A DNA stretch of 64,000 nucleotides, taken from assembly GCA_016182845.1 (NCBI GenBank), contig JACPFT010000001.1, positions 124,001 to 188,000 of the forward strand, given 5' to 3'. The first letter of the stretch is position 1, and every line of letters begins with the position of its first letter. The stretch is from Gammaproteobacteria bacterium (lineage in GTDB: Bacteria; Pseudomonadota; Gammaproteobacteria; Enterobacterales; Permianibacteraceae). A program made the translations under genes and the position numbers. Shown here piece after piece: positions 32,223 through 41,493 of this stretch. The notes under the pieces are model-generated. The model worked only from the letters and a program-made list of their open reading frames with translations, did no database searches and had not been told where the DNA came from.

Positions 32223-33302
32223 ATGGAGAAAGCCTTTCCCTGGATTCTGCTGGCCGAAGTCGCGCTGCCCCTGCTGTTCTTGGTGATTCTGCTGGCCGTG
32301 CTGCTCTGGCGCGCTCGGCGCAACGATGTGCGCGGCGTGCGTGCCCTGATCAACAAGGTTCAAGCCAAGGACGCCAGCCGCAAAGCGGCTTTGCAGGATT
32401 TCCTGTCGCGGCGCATGGGCTTCGAAGAACCGGACTTGAGTCAACGGCTGAGCCTCATCGACAGCCAGCGCAAGGCCTATTACAAGGCCTTGCTGCAATC
32501 CTTCATGCGTCACGACGCGGAACTGGTTGCGGGTCTTGACGAGCCCTTGGATGCCTATATCGATGCCTACCATGTACTGGCCCATCAGGGGCCTGCCGCG
32601 AGCCCGGCACCCGCGCCTAGCATCGCGGCGCCGGTGGTGGCCGAATCCGGGAATCAGGACGCGGAAATCGCCGCCTTGAAGCGCGAGAACAAGCGCCTGC
32701 GCCAGGAGGCGCAGATCACCCTGGGCACGCTGAACAATATTTTCGCCGAATACACCTCCATGTTCGGCGAGCAAACGGAACGGACCGACATGAGCGTCGA
32801 GGAAATCATCGAGGCCATGGAGAAGTATTCGGGGCGCATCGGAGGACAGGAGGCCGGCGACGAGGCTATCAAGGAAGAAGAGGAGGCTTATATCCGAGGG
32901 GCGAGCGCGGACGCGGAGGAGGCCGAGTCTCTTGCCGAAGAGCCCCCTAGACCGTTGCGGGAAGACGAACCTGAACCGCTGCTGGCCGAGATGCCGAGCC
33001 CGGAGCCGAGCGCATCCGAGCTGTCGGAGCAGGAAGCCATGGCGGCAGCCTGGGAAGCTTCTTTGTTAGGGGATGAGCCGGAAGATGAGCCGGCTCAGGA
33101 GCCCGCCCTCCTGGAAGCGGAGGAGCCGGAACCCGCGCTCATGGAACCGCCCCCCGCGCTCTTTGACCTGCCCGCCGAGGAGCCCCCGGCGCCCCCGCCG
33201 CCTGTCCATGAAGAACCCGAGGAAAACGAGGACTCCATGATCCCCGACGACCTGGACCTGCTGTTTCAGAAGGCCAAGGAAGATGCGGAACGAAATAGCT
33301 AA
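32223..33302 (+). CDS. Membrane-anchored coiled-coil protein with acidic Pro-rich tail
   Basis: A 359-residue protein with one N-terminal helix (ILLAEVALPLLFLVILLAVLLW, residues 8-29), then a helical segment. A coiled coil EIAALKRENKRLRQEAQ (about residues 145-165) is followed by about 170 residues extremely rich in Glu and Pro, ending PDDLDLLFQKAKEDAE. Basic residues after the helix suggest that the bulk is cytoplasmic. It starts 4 bases after the vWA gene, so the two probably work together, one facing the periplasm and one the cytoplasm. No family is recognised. Confidence 0.8.
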   Translation: MEKAFPWILLAEVALPLLFLVILLAVLLWRARRNDVRGVRALINKVQAKDASRKAALQDFLSRRMGFEEPDLSQRLSLIDSQRKAYYKALLQSFMRHDAELVAGLDEPLDAYIDAYHVLAHQGPAASPAPAPSIAAPVVAESGNQDAEIAALKRENKRLRQEAQITLGTLNNIFAEYTSMFGEQTERTDMSVEEIIEAMEKYSGRIGGQEAGDEAIKEEEEAYIRGASADAEEAESLAEEPPRPLREDEPEPLLAEMPSPEPSASELSEQEAMAAAWEASLLGDEPEDEPAQEPALLEAEEPEPALMEPPPALFDLPAEEPPAPPPPVHEEPEENEDSMIPDDLDLLFQKAKEDAERNS

Positions 33303-33375
33303 CTCACTGTAATTGCGCGAAATTTAACCATTTAGACTTTAGTTTGTTGGAAAAATGCGCAAATTACCAGTGAGT
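33302..33375. other. Long imperfect inverted repeat after the coiled-coil gene
   Basis: ACTCACTGTAATTGCGC (33302-33318) is complementary to GCGCAAATTACCAGTGAGT (33357-33375) apart from two inserted bases. The stem starts at the stop codon. No T-run follows; it may stabilise or end the mRNA. Confidence 0.5.
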
Positions 33376-33407
33376 GCAGATTTTTAACTGCTTTTTACAT
33401 TTTACCG

Positions 33408-33436
33408 TTGACAGCCGGGGGCTACCCCCTTAATAT
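33408..33436 (+). promoter_or_regulatory. Promoter of tRNA-Asp
   Basis: A perfect -35 TTGACA, a 17-base spacer and -10 TAATAT are followed by a GC-rich discriminator GCGCGC, typical of stringently controlled stable-RNA promoters. The region upstream is A/T-rich. The spacer contains GGGGGCTACCCCC. Confidence 0.85.
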
Positions 33437-33508
33437 GCGCGCACTCCAACGCGATAGCCGAAACGCAGCGAAAAACGCGCAGTAAGCAGGACGGTTGGAG
33501 GCCACTGC

Positions 33509-33585
33509 GGAGTGGTAGTTCAGTTGGTTAGAATACCGGCCTGTCACGCCGGGGGTCGCGGGTTCAAGTCCCGTCCACTCCGCCA
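33509..33585 (+). tRNA. tRNA-Asp (anticodon GTC)
   Basis: A 77-base tRNA including the encoded CCA. The acceptor stem is GGAGTGG / CCACTCC, the T-loop is GGTTCAAGTCC, and the anticodon loop CTGTCAC has GTC at 33543-33545. The structure is complete. It is a single tRNA transcribed from its own promoter with a leader of about 65 bases. Confidence 0.98.
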
Positions 33586-33591
33586 AATTCG

Positions 33592-33620
33592 AAAAAGCCG
33601 TGCTTAGCACGGCTTTTTTC
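33592..33620 (+). terminator. Terminator of tRNA-Asp
   Basis: Perfect 12-bp stem AAAAAGCCGTGC / GCACGGCTTTTT with a TTA loop and T-run. Confidence 0.9.
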
Positions 33621-33693
33621 ATTTCAGGGCTCGTTCAGCCGATTGTTCCTCGGATCGCGTAGTCTCTGTTCGACGTTCTCTGCAAAACGCCCA

Positions 33694-33729
33694 AAAACAA
33701 ACACCGGCACGATGGCCGGTGTTTGTTTT
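33694..33729 (-). terminator. Terminator of fadE
   Basis: Perfect 15-bp stem AAAACAAACACCGGC / GCCGGTGTTTGTTTT with a 6-base loop; U-rich in the minus-strand transcript just after the fadE stop. Confidence 0.85.
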
Positions 33730-33742
33730 GCGTCCGCGAGCC

Positions 33743-36202
33743 TTAGGCAGCAGCGCGTCCCGTGCTGGCGACGGCATGAACCGCAGCGGTAATGCGGCGC
33801 AGATCTTCCGGCGCGAAGTCGTCCACGCTGATCACGTGCTTGCGGCCTGCTTCCGCCCGCTCCAGCAGCTCGGCCTCCTCGGCGCTGAGCACGCCGGCGG
33901 CGAGACCGGCCTGGGCCAGGGCAGGCCAGGTGCCGCCCGCGCTCTTGCCGAGGCCATCGCGAGCCTTCTTGGCCAGTTCCTCGGCTTTCAGGATGTCCTT
34001 GAGGATTTCTTCCATCTGGCCGATCTGGTTGTACTGGGTCGGCTTCAGGTAGATGCCGGCGCCGATGCGGCTGCGGGTCTCGTTGGGTTCCAGCAGCAGC
34101 TTGGCGACGCGGTGGCCCAGGCGGTCGGAGGGCTTGCGGTAGGGCTTGCCCAGGGGGAAGAGCACGGCCTTGAGGGCGATGCCGATGGCGCGGTTCGGGA
34201 AGTTGTCGAGGATGCCGACGATGGCGTCCTGGGCGCGGATCAGGCAATCCTGCATGGCCCAGTGCACCACCGGCAGGTCTGCGGTCTGGCGGCCTTCATC
34301 CTCGTAGCGCTTGAGCACGGACGAGCCGATGAACAGCATGGACAGGATGTCGCCCAGGCGCGCGGAGATCTTCTCGCGCCGCTTCAGCTCGCCGCCCAAG
34401 ACGGCCATGGCCAGGTCGGAGAGCAGGGCGAGGTTGGAGGACAAGCGGGTCAGCTGCTGGTAGTAGGCGCCGGTGGAATCGGCGAAGGGCTTGCGGGTCA
34501 GGCGGGCGCCGGAGAGGCCCAGCCAGAAACTACGCACCAGGTTGCTGATCACGAAACCGACGTGGCCGAACAGGGCGGCATCGAACTGATCCAGGGCTCG
34601 GGCTTCGTCGGTCTCCATGCCGGCGCGCATTTCCTCCAGCACATAGGGATGGCAGCGGATGGCGCCCTGGCCGTAGATGATCATGGAGCGGGTCAGGATG
34701 TTGGCGCCTTCCACGGTGATGGAGATGGGCGCGCCCTGGTAGCCCCGGCCGATGTAGTTCTTGGGCCCGAGGATCACCGCCTTGCCGCCGTGCACGTCCA
34801 TGGCGTCGATCATGCACTGTCGGCCCATCTCGGTGACATGGTATTTGACGATGGCCGAGGGCACGGACGGCTTCTCACCGAGATCGACGGCGCCGACCGT
34901 GAAGCTGCGTACGGCATCGGCCTGATAGGCATGGCCGGCGATGCGGGTCAGGGCCTCTTCCACGCCTTCCATCTTGCCGATGGGCATCTTGAACTGCTTG
35001 CGGATGCGGGCATAGGCGCCGGTGGCGATGGCCGCCACCTTGACGGCGGCGGTGCCGCCCGAGGGCAGGGAGATGGCGCGGCCGGCCGACAGGCATTCCA
35101 CCAGCATGCGCCAACCCTGGCCGGCCATGGCCTGACCACCGATGATGTAGTCCAGGGGGACGAACACGTCTTGGCCCCGGGTCGGACCGTTCTGGAAGGG
35201 GATGTTCAGCGGGAAATGGCGGCGACCGATCTCGACGCCGGGCGTCGCGACCGGGATCAGGGCGCAGGTGATGCCGTAATCGTCCTTGTCGCCGAGCAGA
35301 TGCTCGGGATCCTGCAGCTTGAACGCCAGGCCCAGGACCGAGGCGACGGGCGCCAGGGTGATGTAGCGCTTGTCCCAGGTCAGGCGCATGCCGATGATTT
35401 CACGGCCTTCCCACTCGCCCTTGCAGACGATGCCCACATCGGGGATGGCGCCGGCATCGGAGCCGGCTTCCGGGCTGGTCAGGGCGAAGCAGGGCACTTC
35501 CTCGCCGCGCGCCAGGCGCGGCAGGTAATGGCTCTTCTGTGCTTCGGTGCCGTAATGCAGCAGCAGCTCGGCGGGGCCCAAGGAGTTGGGCACGGATACC
35601 GTGGAGCCGAGCACCGGGCTGACCGAGTTCAGCTTGATCAGCACCTGCGAATGGGCATAGGCGGAGAATTCCAGGCCGCCGTAGCTGCGCGGAATAATCA
35701 TGGCGAAGAAGCGGTTCTTCTTGATGAAGTCCCAGACTTCCGGTGGCAGATCGGCGTCGTCGTGGCAGATCTTCCAATCGTTGACCATGGCGCAGAGCTC
35801 TTCCACCGGACCGTCGATGAAGGCCTTTTCCTCGGCCGAGAGTTTCGGCGCGGGGATATGATGCAGATCGCTCCAGTTCGGCTTGCCCCGGAACAGCTCG
35901 CCTTCCCACCAGACCGTGCCGGCGTCCAGGGCCACCTTTTCGGTGTCGGACATCTTGGGGCTGACCTTACGGAACATGGCCAGCGCCGGCGCCGTCAGGT
36001 ATTTCTGGCGCAGGCCCTTGAGGTTGAGCGGTACGAAGATCGCGAGATACAGGACCCAGAGCAGCCAGGGCGTGGTGCCGAAGAAGGTCTTGGCCAGCAG
36101 CAAGGTCGCGCCGGCCAGGGTCCAGTGGAGCAGGGTGGCCCGGTGATAGGCCATGGCGCCCAGGGCGCCGAGGAATGCGAGGGTCCAAAACAAGGCGGAC
36201 AC
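33743..36202 (-). CDS. fadE: Acyl-CoA dehydrogenase, FadE type
   Basis: An 819-residue enzyme, near the length of E. coli FadE (about 814). Two N-terminal hydrophobic segments precede the acyl-CoA dehydrogenase fold with [56 protein letters not shown] and the C-terminal DUF1974 region. It catalyses the first step of fatty-acid beta-oxidation, passing electrons to ETF (etfBA and ETF-QO are in this window). GTG at 36202 is chosen because AAGGAG lies 6 bases upstream; a TTG six codons earlier would place that site inside the gene. Two FadR-like operator motifs lie just upstream. Confidence 0.95.
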   Translation of the reverse strand: MSALFWTLAFLGALGAMAYHRATLLHWTLAGATLLLAKTFFGTTPWLLWVLYLAIFVPLNLKGLRQKYLTAPALAMFRKVSPKMSDTEKVALDAGTVWWEGELFRGKPNWSDLHHIPAPKLSAEEKAFIDGPVEELCAMVNDWKICHDDADLPPEVWDFIKKNRFFAMIIPRSYGGLEFSAYAHSQVLIKLNSVSPVLGSTVSVPNSLGPAELLLHYGTEAQKSHYLPRLARGEEVPCFALTSPEAGSDAGAIPDVGIVCKGEWEGREIIGMRLTWDKRYITLAPVASVLGLAFKLQDPEHLLGDKDDYGITCALIPVATPGVEIGRRHFPLNIPFQNGPTRGQDVFVPLDYIIGGQAMAGQGWRMLVECLSAGRAISLPSGGTAAVKVAAIATGAYARIRKQFKMPIGKMEGVEEALTRIAGHAYQADAVRSFTVGAVDLGEKPSVPSAIVKYHVTEMGRQCMIDAMDVHGGKAVILGPKNYIGRGYQGAPISITVEGANILTRSMIIYGQGAIRCHPYVLEEMRAGMETDEARALDQFDAALFGHVGFVISNLVRSFWLGLSGARLTRKPFADSTGAYYQQLTRLSSNLALLSDLAMAVLGGELKRREKISARLGDILSMLFIGSSVLKRYEDEGRQTADLPVVHWAMQDCLIRAQDAIVGILDNFPNRAIGIALKAVLFPLGKPYRKPSDRLGHRVAKLLLEPNETRSRIGAGIYLKPTQYNQIGQMEEILKDILKAEELAKKARDGLGKSAGGTWPALAQAGLAAGVLSAEEAELLERAEAGRKHVISVDDFAPEDLRRITAAVHAVASTGRAAA

Positions 36203-36234
36203 GGTGTTCTCCTTAGGCAAGGAAAAGAAAGGGT

Positions 36235-36295
36235 AACTGGTCAGACCATTACTATTGCTCCGGAATGAGCCCAGGTCAAGCGATCAGACCACTGT
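36235..36295. promoter_or_regulatory. FadR-like operator motifs upstream of fadE
   Basis: AACTGGTCAGACCATTA (36235-36251, with core palindrome TGGTCAGACCA) lies 33 bases before the fadE start. A weaker copy occurs at 36279-36295 on the minus strand (CAGTGGTCTGATCGCTT). The motif resembles the E. coli FadR site. Acyl-CoA-responsive repression is inferred. Confidence 0.55.
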
Positions 36296-36336
36296 TTTCC
36301 CATGGCGTTAAGCGTAGCGGATACCGCGGAGAGCGC

Positions 36337-36360
36337 GTAGGTCCGACTTCAGTCGGACAG
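36337..36360. repeat. Dispersed palindromic repeat, copy 1
   Basis: A 24-base hairpin with arms GTCCGACT / AGTCGGAC. An identical 24-base copy lies at 63474-63497. Confidence 0.7.
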
Positions 36361-36450
36361 CCGGCCCAGTCCCGCATAAGCGGAACCTTCGGGGAAGTGG
36401 AGAGGGGGGGAAATGAAGGGGGGAGCGCCGAACCGCTCCCCAGACGTGTT

Positions 36451-38418
36451 TCAGCGAGCCGCCGTCTGCCGGTTGGCCGAGGCGCCGGCGGCGGCGACTT
36501 CGTGGCGCTTCAGATCCATGAGCACGCTCTGGTCCAGTAAACCTAGGCGATTGGCATAGATCAGGCTGAAGGACAGGACGTTCTTCACGTATTGGCGGGT
36601 TTCCTTGTAGGGAATGAGCTCCACCCAGACTTCGGCGGGGATGCCCTCCGCCTCGGGCAGCCATTTCCTGACCCGGTTCGGGCCGGCATTGTAGGAGGCC
36701 GTGGCCAGGATGGGGTTGCCGCCGTAGCTGTCCAGGACCTGGCGCAGATAGACCGTGCCGAAACGGATGTTGGTGTCCGGGTTTTCCAGCTCGTCGGGCG
36801 ATTTGTATTTCAGCTTCTTGGTCTTGGCGATGTGTTTGGCCGTGTAGGGCATGAGCTGCATGAGGCCGATGGCGCCGACGCCGGAGCGTGCCTCGGGGAT
36901 GAAGGCGCTTTCCTGGCGGGTAATGGCATAGGCCCAGGCCGGATCGATGGCCTGCTTCCGGCTCTCCCGAACCATGGCCTTCTCGTAGGCCAGGGGGAAG
37001 CGCAGGAACAGGGCGTCCGGGTGGGCGTTGTCCCTCAGGGAGAACACCGGCCGATCGAACCAGCCCCAGTCCACGGCCAGACCGGCGGCGATGACCTCGT
37101 CGCGGTCGTCCAGCTTGGTGAAGGCATGGTTCCATTCCCGGCGCGCTTCCCAGAGCCGGTGCAGGACGAAGAGCTCCCGGGCACGGCGCAGCGCCGGCTG
37201 ATTGGCGACGCGAGACTTGTCGGCTTCGGTGAAGGGCGTCGGCGCCTTGGGCAGACGCGGCTTGTGGCCCAAGGCATGGGCGGCCAGGAAACCGTGGTAG
37301 TGATTCCCCTGGGCCAGGCTGTTCAATAGGGCATGGGCGCGCGGGTCCTTGAGCTCCAATAGGGCACGGCCCCGCCAATAGCGCCAGACGTCCTCGTCCT
37401 GCTGGGCCTTGGGCATGCGCTCGATCTGGAACAGGGCCTCGGCCCAGTCGCCGGCGCGCAGGGCATAGCGCACCCGCCATTCGCGCACCGCGCCGTCCGT
37501 GTACTTGTCCTTGACCTTGGCGAGGAACTCCTCGGCCTGGGGCCGGCTGCCGCCGGACATGGCGAGCGCCAGGCCACGGAGGATTTCCTGGTCCTGCTCC
37601 TCGTTGAAATGGAAACGCTTCTTGATGCGCTCGTACATGGCCAGGGCCTTGAGGGAATCTTCGCGAGCGTAGCGTTTCAGACCGAAGTTGAGGATCTCCC
37701 GCTCCTTGGGGGACTTACCCTTGAAATACTTGGAGCTGGTCAGCGTGCTGGGGCTGGTCAGGGCGGCGCGCCAGAGATCCGCCATGTATTGCTCGCGCTT
37801 GGGCATGATGCCGCGCAGGTAGATGATCAAATCGGTATTGCCCGCCTGTGCCGCCAGTTCCAGGCGCGTCCAGAGCAGGGCATCGCTCAGCCCGCCGGCG
37901 CGGCGCCAGTCCTTGATCAAGGCATCGCAGGAATCCGGCAGGGACTGGCCGGTCTGCCAGAGCCGGGCGAGATCCTTGTAGACGTCCTGGCGCGGATAGC
38001 CGCCGGCGAGGCGCATGCGCAGCCGCCAACAGTCCAGGCCCTTGTCCTTGAGCGGCCGGTCGAATTTCAGGAAGGCGGCGGGGCGGCCCTTGCTGGCCAG
38101 GTATCTGAGCCATTGCAGGCGCAGGGCGTCGCTGAGCGGCGTGTCGGCGTACTTGTCCAGGAATTCGGCGACTTCCACTTCCGAGGCCGTGGCGAGACGC
38201 CGGGACAGATCGCCGTAGACCAGGTAAGGATGCAGAGGATAGCTTTCCAGCCGCTGCATCAGCCATAAGGGACGTTCTCCCTTCTGCTGCAGGGCATGGG
38301 CCTGGGCGAACAGGCTGCGCTGGGCCGCCGGTGGATCGGCCGGCGGCGTGGACGGAGATTTCGCGGAGGCGTTCGCGCAGCACAACAGCGCGAGCGACAG
38401 GAAGACAGTGCGTAGCAC
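36451..38418 (-). CDS. slt: Soluble lytic murein transglycosylase
   Basis: A 655-residue periplasmic enzyme that cleaves peptidoglycan glycan strands to 1,6-anhydromuropeptides. A signal peptide (VLRTVFLSLALLCCANASA) precedes a long alpha-superhelical U-domain of about 430 residues. The SLT domain has ITRQESAFIPEARSGVGAIG with catalytic Glu503, LMQLMP and ATASYNAGPNRVRKWLP. The GTG at 38418 is chosen because it begins the signal peptide and has AAGGA about 10 bases upstream; GTG at 38427 or a longer start is possible. Confidence 0.92.
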   Translation of the reverse strand: MLRTVFLSLALLCCANASAKSPSTPPADPPAAQRSLFAQAHALQQKGERPLWLMQRLESYPLHPYLVYGDLSRRLATASEVEVAEFLDKYADTPLSDALRLQWLRYLASKGRPAAFLKFDRPLKDKGLDCWRLRMRLAGGYPRQDVYKDLARLWQTGQSLPDSCDALIKDWRRAGGLSDALLWTRLELAAQAGNTDLIIYLRGIMPKREQYMADLWRAALTSPSTLTSSKYFKGKSPKEREILNFGLKRYAREDSLKALAMYERIKKRFHFNEEQDQEILRGLALAMSGGSRPQAEEFLAKVKDKYTDGAVREWRVRYALRAGDWAEALFQIERMPKAQQDEDVWRYWRGRALLELKDPRAHALLNSLAQGNHYHGFLAAHALGHKPRLPKAPTPFTEADKSRVANQPALRRARELFVLHRLWEARREWNHAFTKLDDRDEVIAAGLAVDWGWFDRPVFSLRDNAHPDALFLRFPLAYEKAMVRESRKQAIDPAWAYAITRQESAFIPEARSGVGAIGLMQLMPYTAKHIAKTKKLKYKSPDELENPDTNIRFGTVYLRQVLDSYGGNPILATASYNAGPNRVRKWLPEAEGIPAEVWVELIPYKETRQYVKNVLSFSLIYANRLGLLDQSVLMDLKRHEVAAAGASANRQTAAR

Positions 38419-38573
38419 GGCGGGCACATCCTTAACAGCACAGCGCGGCTGTGGCAGCGCGCCGTGGAAACACATCTGCTGATCATCGGCACGGCACCTC
38501 GCGGTGTCAATCGGAAGCGGGCCGCGCCTTCTGTTATTATCGCCGCCCTTGAGAAAATCACACGGAAATCGCC

Positions 38574-40481
38574 ATGGCCTTGCTTAGTCTCGACCAGGTC
38601 TCGGTCGCCTACGGCCTGAAGCCCTTGCTCGACAATGTCAGCTTCCACCTGGAGCCGGGCGAGCGCGTCTGCCTGGTGGGCCGCAATGGCGCCGGCAAGT
38701 CCACCATGCTCTCGGTCATCGCCGGCGCCGTGCTGCCCGACAGCGGGGAAGTGCGTCGGGAAGGTGGTGTGCGCCTGGCGGTCCTGGATCAGCAGCTGCC
38801 GGCCAAGGCCGAGATCTCCGTATTCGACTATGTGGCCGGTGGGCTGACCGGCATCGGCGAGGCCCTGGCCGAGCATCACCACCTCGTGCAGCAAATGGCC
38901 CATGATCACGGCGAGGCGCTGATGAAGCGCCTGGCCCAGGTCCAGCACCAGCTGGACGCGGGCGACGGCTGGCGCCTGGAGCAGATCGTCAACACCACCT
39001 TGTCGCGCCTGGAACTGCCGGCCGACAAGCTCATGACCGAGCTGTCCGGCGGTTGGCGCCGGCGCGTGGCCCTGGCCCGCGCCCTGGTCTCCGAGCCCCA
39101 GGTCCTGCTGCTCGACGAGCCGACCAACCACTTGGACATCGAGACCATCGCCTGGCTGGAAGACCAGCTCCTGGCCTTCAATGGCGCGCTCTTGTTCATC
39201 ACCCACGACCGCGCCTTCCTGAAGCGCCTGGCCACCCGCATCGTCGAGATCGATCGCGGCAATCTCACCGACTGGCCCGGCGATTACGAGAACTACCTGG
39301 TCAAGAAGGGCGAGCAGCTGGAGGTCGAAGCCAAGCACAATGCCCTGTTCGACAAGGTCCTGGCCCAGGAAGAGGTGTGGATCCGCAAGGGCATCGAGGC
39401 GCGGCGCACTCGTAACGAGGGACGCGTGCGTGCGCTCTACAAGCTGCGCAACGAGCGTGCCGAGCGCAGGAACGTCCAGGGCAAGGCCGATTTCGAGATC
39501 GAGGAGGCCAGCCGCTCCGGCAAGCGCGTCGCCGAGTTCAAGCAGGTCAGCTTTAGCCACGGCGAGAAACCCATCGTCCGCGAGTTCTCCGCCCACATCC
39601 AGCGCGGCGACAAGATCGGCCTGATCGGCCCCAACGGCTCGGGCAAGACCACCCTGCTGCGCCTGATCCTGGGCGATCTGGAGCCGCAGGAGGGCGAGAT
39701 CCGCCGGGGCACGAACCTGGAAGTCGCCTACTACGACCAGCTGCGCGCCCAACTGGACATGGAGAAGACCGTCGCCGACAACGCCGCCGAGGGCAAGGAC
39801 TTCGTCGAGATCGGCGGCCAGAAGCGCCATATCATCAGTTACTTGCAGGACTTCCTGTTCTCGCCGGAGCGTATCCGCACGCCGGTCAAGGCTCTCTCGG
39901 GCGGGGAGTGCAACCGCCTCCTGCTGGCCAAGCTGTTCCTGAAGCCCAGCAATGTCCTGGTCATGGACGAACCGACCAACGACCTGGACGTGGAGACCCT
40001 GGAGCTGCTGGAAGAGCTGCTGGGCGAGTACAGCGGCACCCTGCTCCTGGTCAGCCATGACCGTGCCTTTCTGGACAATGTCGTGACCTCCAGCTTCGTG
40101 TTCGAAGGCGGCGGGCGCGTCCAGGAATACGTGGGCGGCTATAGCGACTGGCTGCGCCAGCGCAAGGCGCCAATTGCGCCTAAGGCCGAGCCGGCGAAGA
40201 GCGGCGAGGCCGCCAAGCCGGCCGCCGCCGCCCAGCCCAAGCGCCCCGCCAAGCTGTCCTACAAGGATCAACGCGAGCTGGACCAGCTGCCCGCCCTGAT
40301 CGAGCGCCTGGAAACCGAGCTGGGCGAGCTGCAGGAGCAGTGCAACGGGCCGAGTTTCTATCAGCAGCCGCCGGCTCAGACTCAGCCGATCCTGAACCAG
40401 CTGGCTGCTAAACAGGTCGAGCTGGAGACCGCCTATGGCCGCTGGGAGGCGCTGGAGGCCATGCAGAACGGCATGGGCTGA
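38574..40481 (+). CDS. uup: ABC-F family ATPase Uup
   Basis: A 635-residue duplicated ABC ATPase without membrane segments. Each half has Walker A (GRNGAGKST, GPNGSGKTT), signature (LSGGWRRRVALARAL, LSGGECNRLLLAKLF) and Walker B (LLLDEPTNHLD, LVMDEPTNDLD). A charged inter-domain linker and a C-terminal coiled-coil domain of about 90 residues (after an Ala/Pro/Lys linker) identify Uup, linked in E. coli to transposon excision, branched-DNA binding and ribosome function. A FadR-like motif overlaps its stop codon and probably belongs to phhA. Confidence 0.95.
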   Translation: MALLSLDQVSVAYGLKPLLDNVSFHLEPGERVCLVGRNGAGKSTMLSVIAGAVLPDSGEVRREGGVRLAVLDQQLPAKAEISVFDYVAGGLTGIGEALAEHHHLVQQMAHDHGEALMKRLAQVQHQLDAGDGWRLEQIVNTTLSRLELPADKLMTELSGGWRRRVALARALVSEPQVLLLDEPTNHLDIETIAWLEDQLLAFNGALLFITHDRAFLKRLATRIVEIDRGNLTDWPGDYENYLVKKGEQLEVEAKHNALFDKVLAQEEVWIRKGIEARRTRNEGRVRALYKLRNERAERRNVQGKADFEIEEASRSGKRVAEFKQVSFSHGEKPIVREFSAHIQRGDKIGLIGPNGSGKTTLLRLILGDLEPQEGEIRRGTNLEVAYYDQLRAQLDMEKTVADNAAEGKDFVEIGGQKRHIISYLQDFLFSPERIRTPVKALSGGECNRLLLAKLFLKPSNVLVMDEPTNDLDVETLELLEELLGEYSGTLLLVSHDRAFLDNVVTSSFVFEGGGRVQEYVGGYSDWLRQRKAPIAPKAEPAKSGEAAKPAAAAQPKRPAKLSYKDQRELDQLPALIERLETELGELQEQCNGPSFYQQPPAQTQPILNQLAAKQVELETAYGRWEALEAMQNGMG

Positions 40482-40496
40482 CTGGTCCGATAAGTT
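40480..40496 (+). promoter_or_regulatory. FadR-like motif upstream of phhA
   Basis: GACTGGTCCGATAAGTT overlaps the uup stop codon, about 20 bases before the phhA -35. It matches 15 of 17 positions of the E. coli FadR consensus as I recall it and resembles the sites at fadE and the fused E1 gene. Confidence 0.45.
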
Positions 40497-40516
40497 TTTC
40501 CCGGGTCGACCCGCCC

Positions 40517-40546
40517 TTGTCTTGCCGACCGGCCCGGGCGGATAAT
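40517..40546 (+). promoter_or_regulatory. Candidate promoter of phhA
   Basis: TTGTCT, an 18-base spacer and GATAAT, leaving a leader of about 40 bases. Confidence 0.5.
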
Positions 40547-40591
40547 TAAGACACTAGGCGCCACGCGCCTGCCACGCATCACGAGAGAGAC

Positions 40592-41395
40592 ATGGGTACT
40601 ACTTACGTCGCCAAGCAACCGGATGAAAACGGTTTCGTTCAGTACACCGACGAAGAGAACAAGATCTGGGCGCATCTCTACGAACGCCAGATGAAGATCA
40701 TCCAGGACCGCGCCTGCGATGAGTATTTCGAGGGTATCCAGAAGCTGGGCATGGCCGCCGATCGGATCCCGCAGATCCCGGAGATCAACAAGGTCCTCAA
40801 CGCCACCACCGGCTGGGGCGTGGAGCCGGTCGCGGCCCTGATCAACTTCGAGACCTTCTTCAACCTCCTGGCCAACAAGAAATTCCCGGTGGCGACGTTC
40901 ATCCGCAGCTGGGAAGAACTGGACTATCTCCAGGAACCGGACGTCTTCCACGAGATCTTCGGCCACTGCGCCATGCTCACCAATCCCCATTTCGCCGAGT
41001 TCACCCATACCTATGGCAAGCTCGGCCAGGCCGCCTCCAAGGAAGACCGGGTGTTCCTGGCGCGGCTGTACTGGTTCACCGTGGAGTTCGGTCTGATGCA
41101 GACCGAGAAGGGTCTGCGCATCTACGGCGGCGGCATCCTGTCCTCCAAGGGCGAGACCATCTACTGCCTGGACGATCCCAAGGCCGAGCGCACGCCCTTC
41201 GACGTGCTCGACGTGCTGCGCACGCCCTACCGCATCGACATCATGCAGCCCCAGTATTTCGTGATTAACAGCCTCATGGACTTGCACGAGCTGGCCCAGA
41301 TGGATCTGATGGCCAAGGTCCAGGAGGCCAAGGCCTTGGGTCTGCACGCGCCCAAATTCCCGCCCAAGGAGAAGAAGGCGGTGGGGGCGTACTGA
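40592..41395 (+). CDS. phhA: Phenylalanine 4-monooxygenase
   Basis: A 267-residue pterin- and iron-dependent hydroxylase that turns phenylalanine into tyrosine with O2. Iron ligands are visible as His120 and His125 in the VFHEIFGH motif and Glu165 in YWFTVEFGL. The length is that of bacterial single-domain enzymes. It begins the aromatic degradation island. A phhB-type carbinolamine dehydratase to recycle the pterin is not next to it. Confidence 0.97.
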   Translation: MGTTYVAKQPDENGFVQYTDEENKIWAHLYERQMKIIQDRACDEYFEGIQKLGMAADRIPQIPEINKVLNATTGWGVEPVAALINFETFFNLLANKKFPVATFIRSWEELDYLQEPDVFHEIFGHCAMLTNPHFAEFTHTYGKLGQAASKEDRVFLARLYWFTVEFGLMQTEKGLRIYGGGILSSKGETIYCLDDPKAERTPFDVLDVLRTPYRIDIMQPQYFVINSLMDLHELAQMDLMAKVQEAKALGLHAPKFPPKEKKAVGAY

Positions 41396-41410
41396 GCGCT
41401 GTAGCTTGAC

Positions 41411-41440
41411 AAGGCCGCCCACGGGCGGCTTTGTTGTTTA
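41411..41440 (+). terminator. Terminator of phhA
   Basis: A 7-bp GC stem GCCGCCC / GGGCGGC followed by TTTGTTGTTT. The T-run is interrupted, so partial read-through into the regulator gene is likely. Confidence 0.65.
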
Positions 41441-41493
41441 AAGAGAGTTAATCTTCTTCCATTCTTTTCTTCAACCAGCGGTTTCTGTACAGC

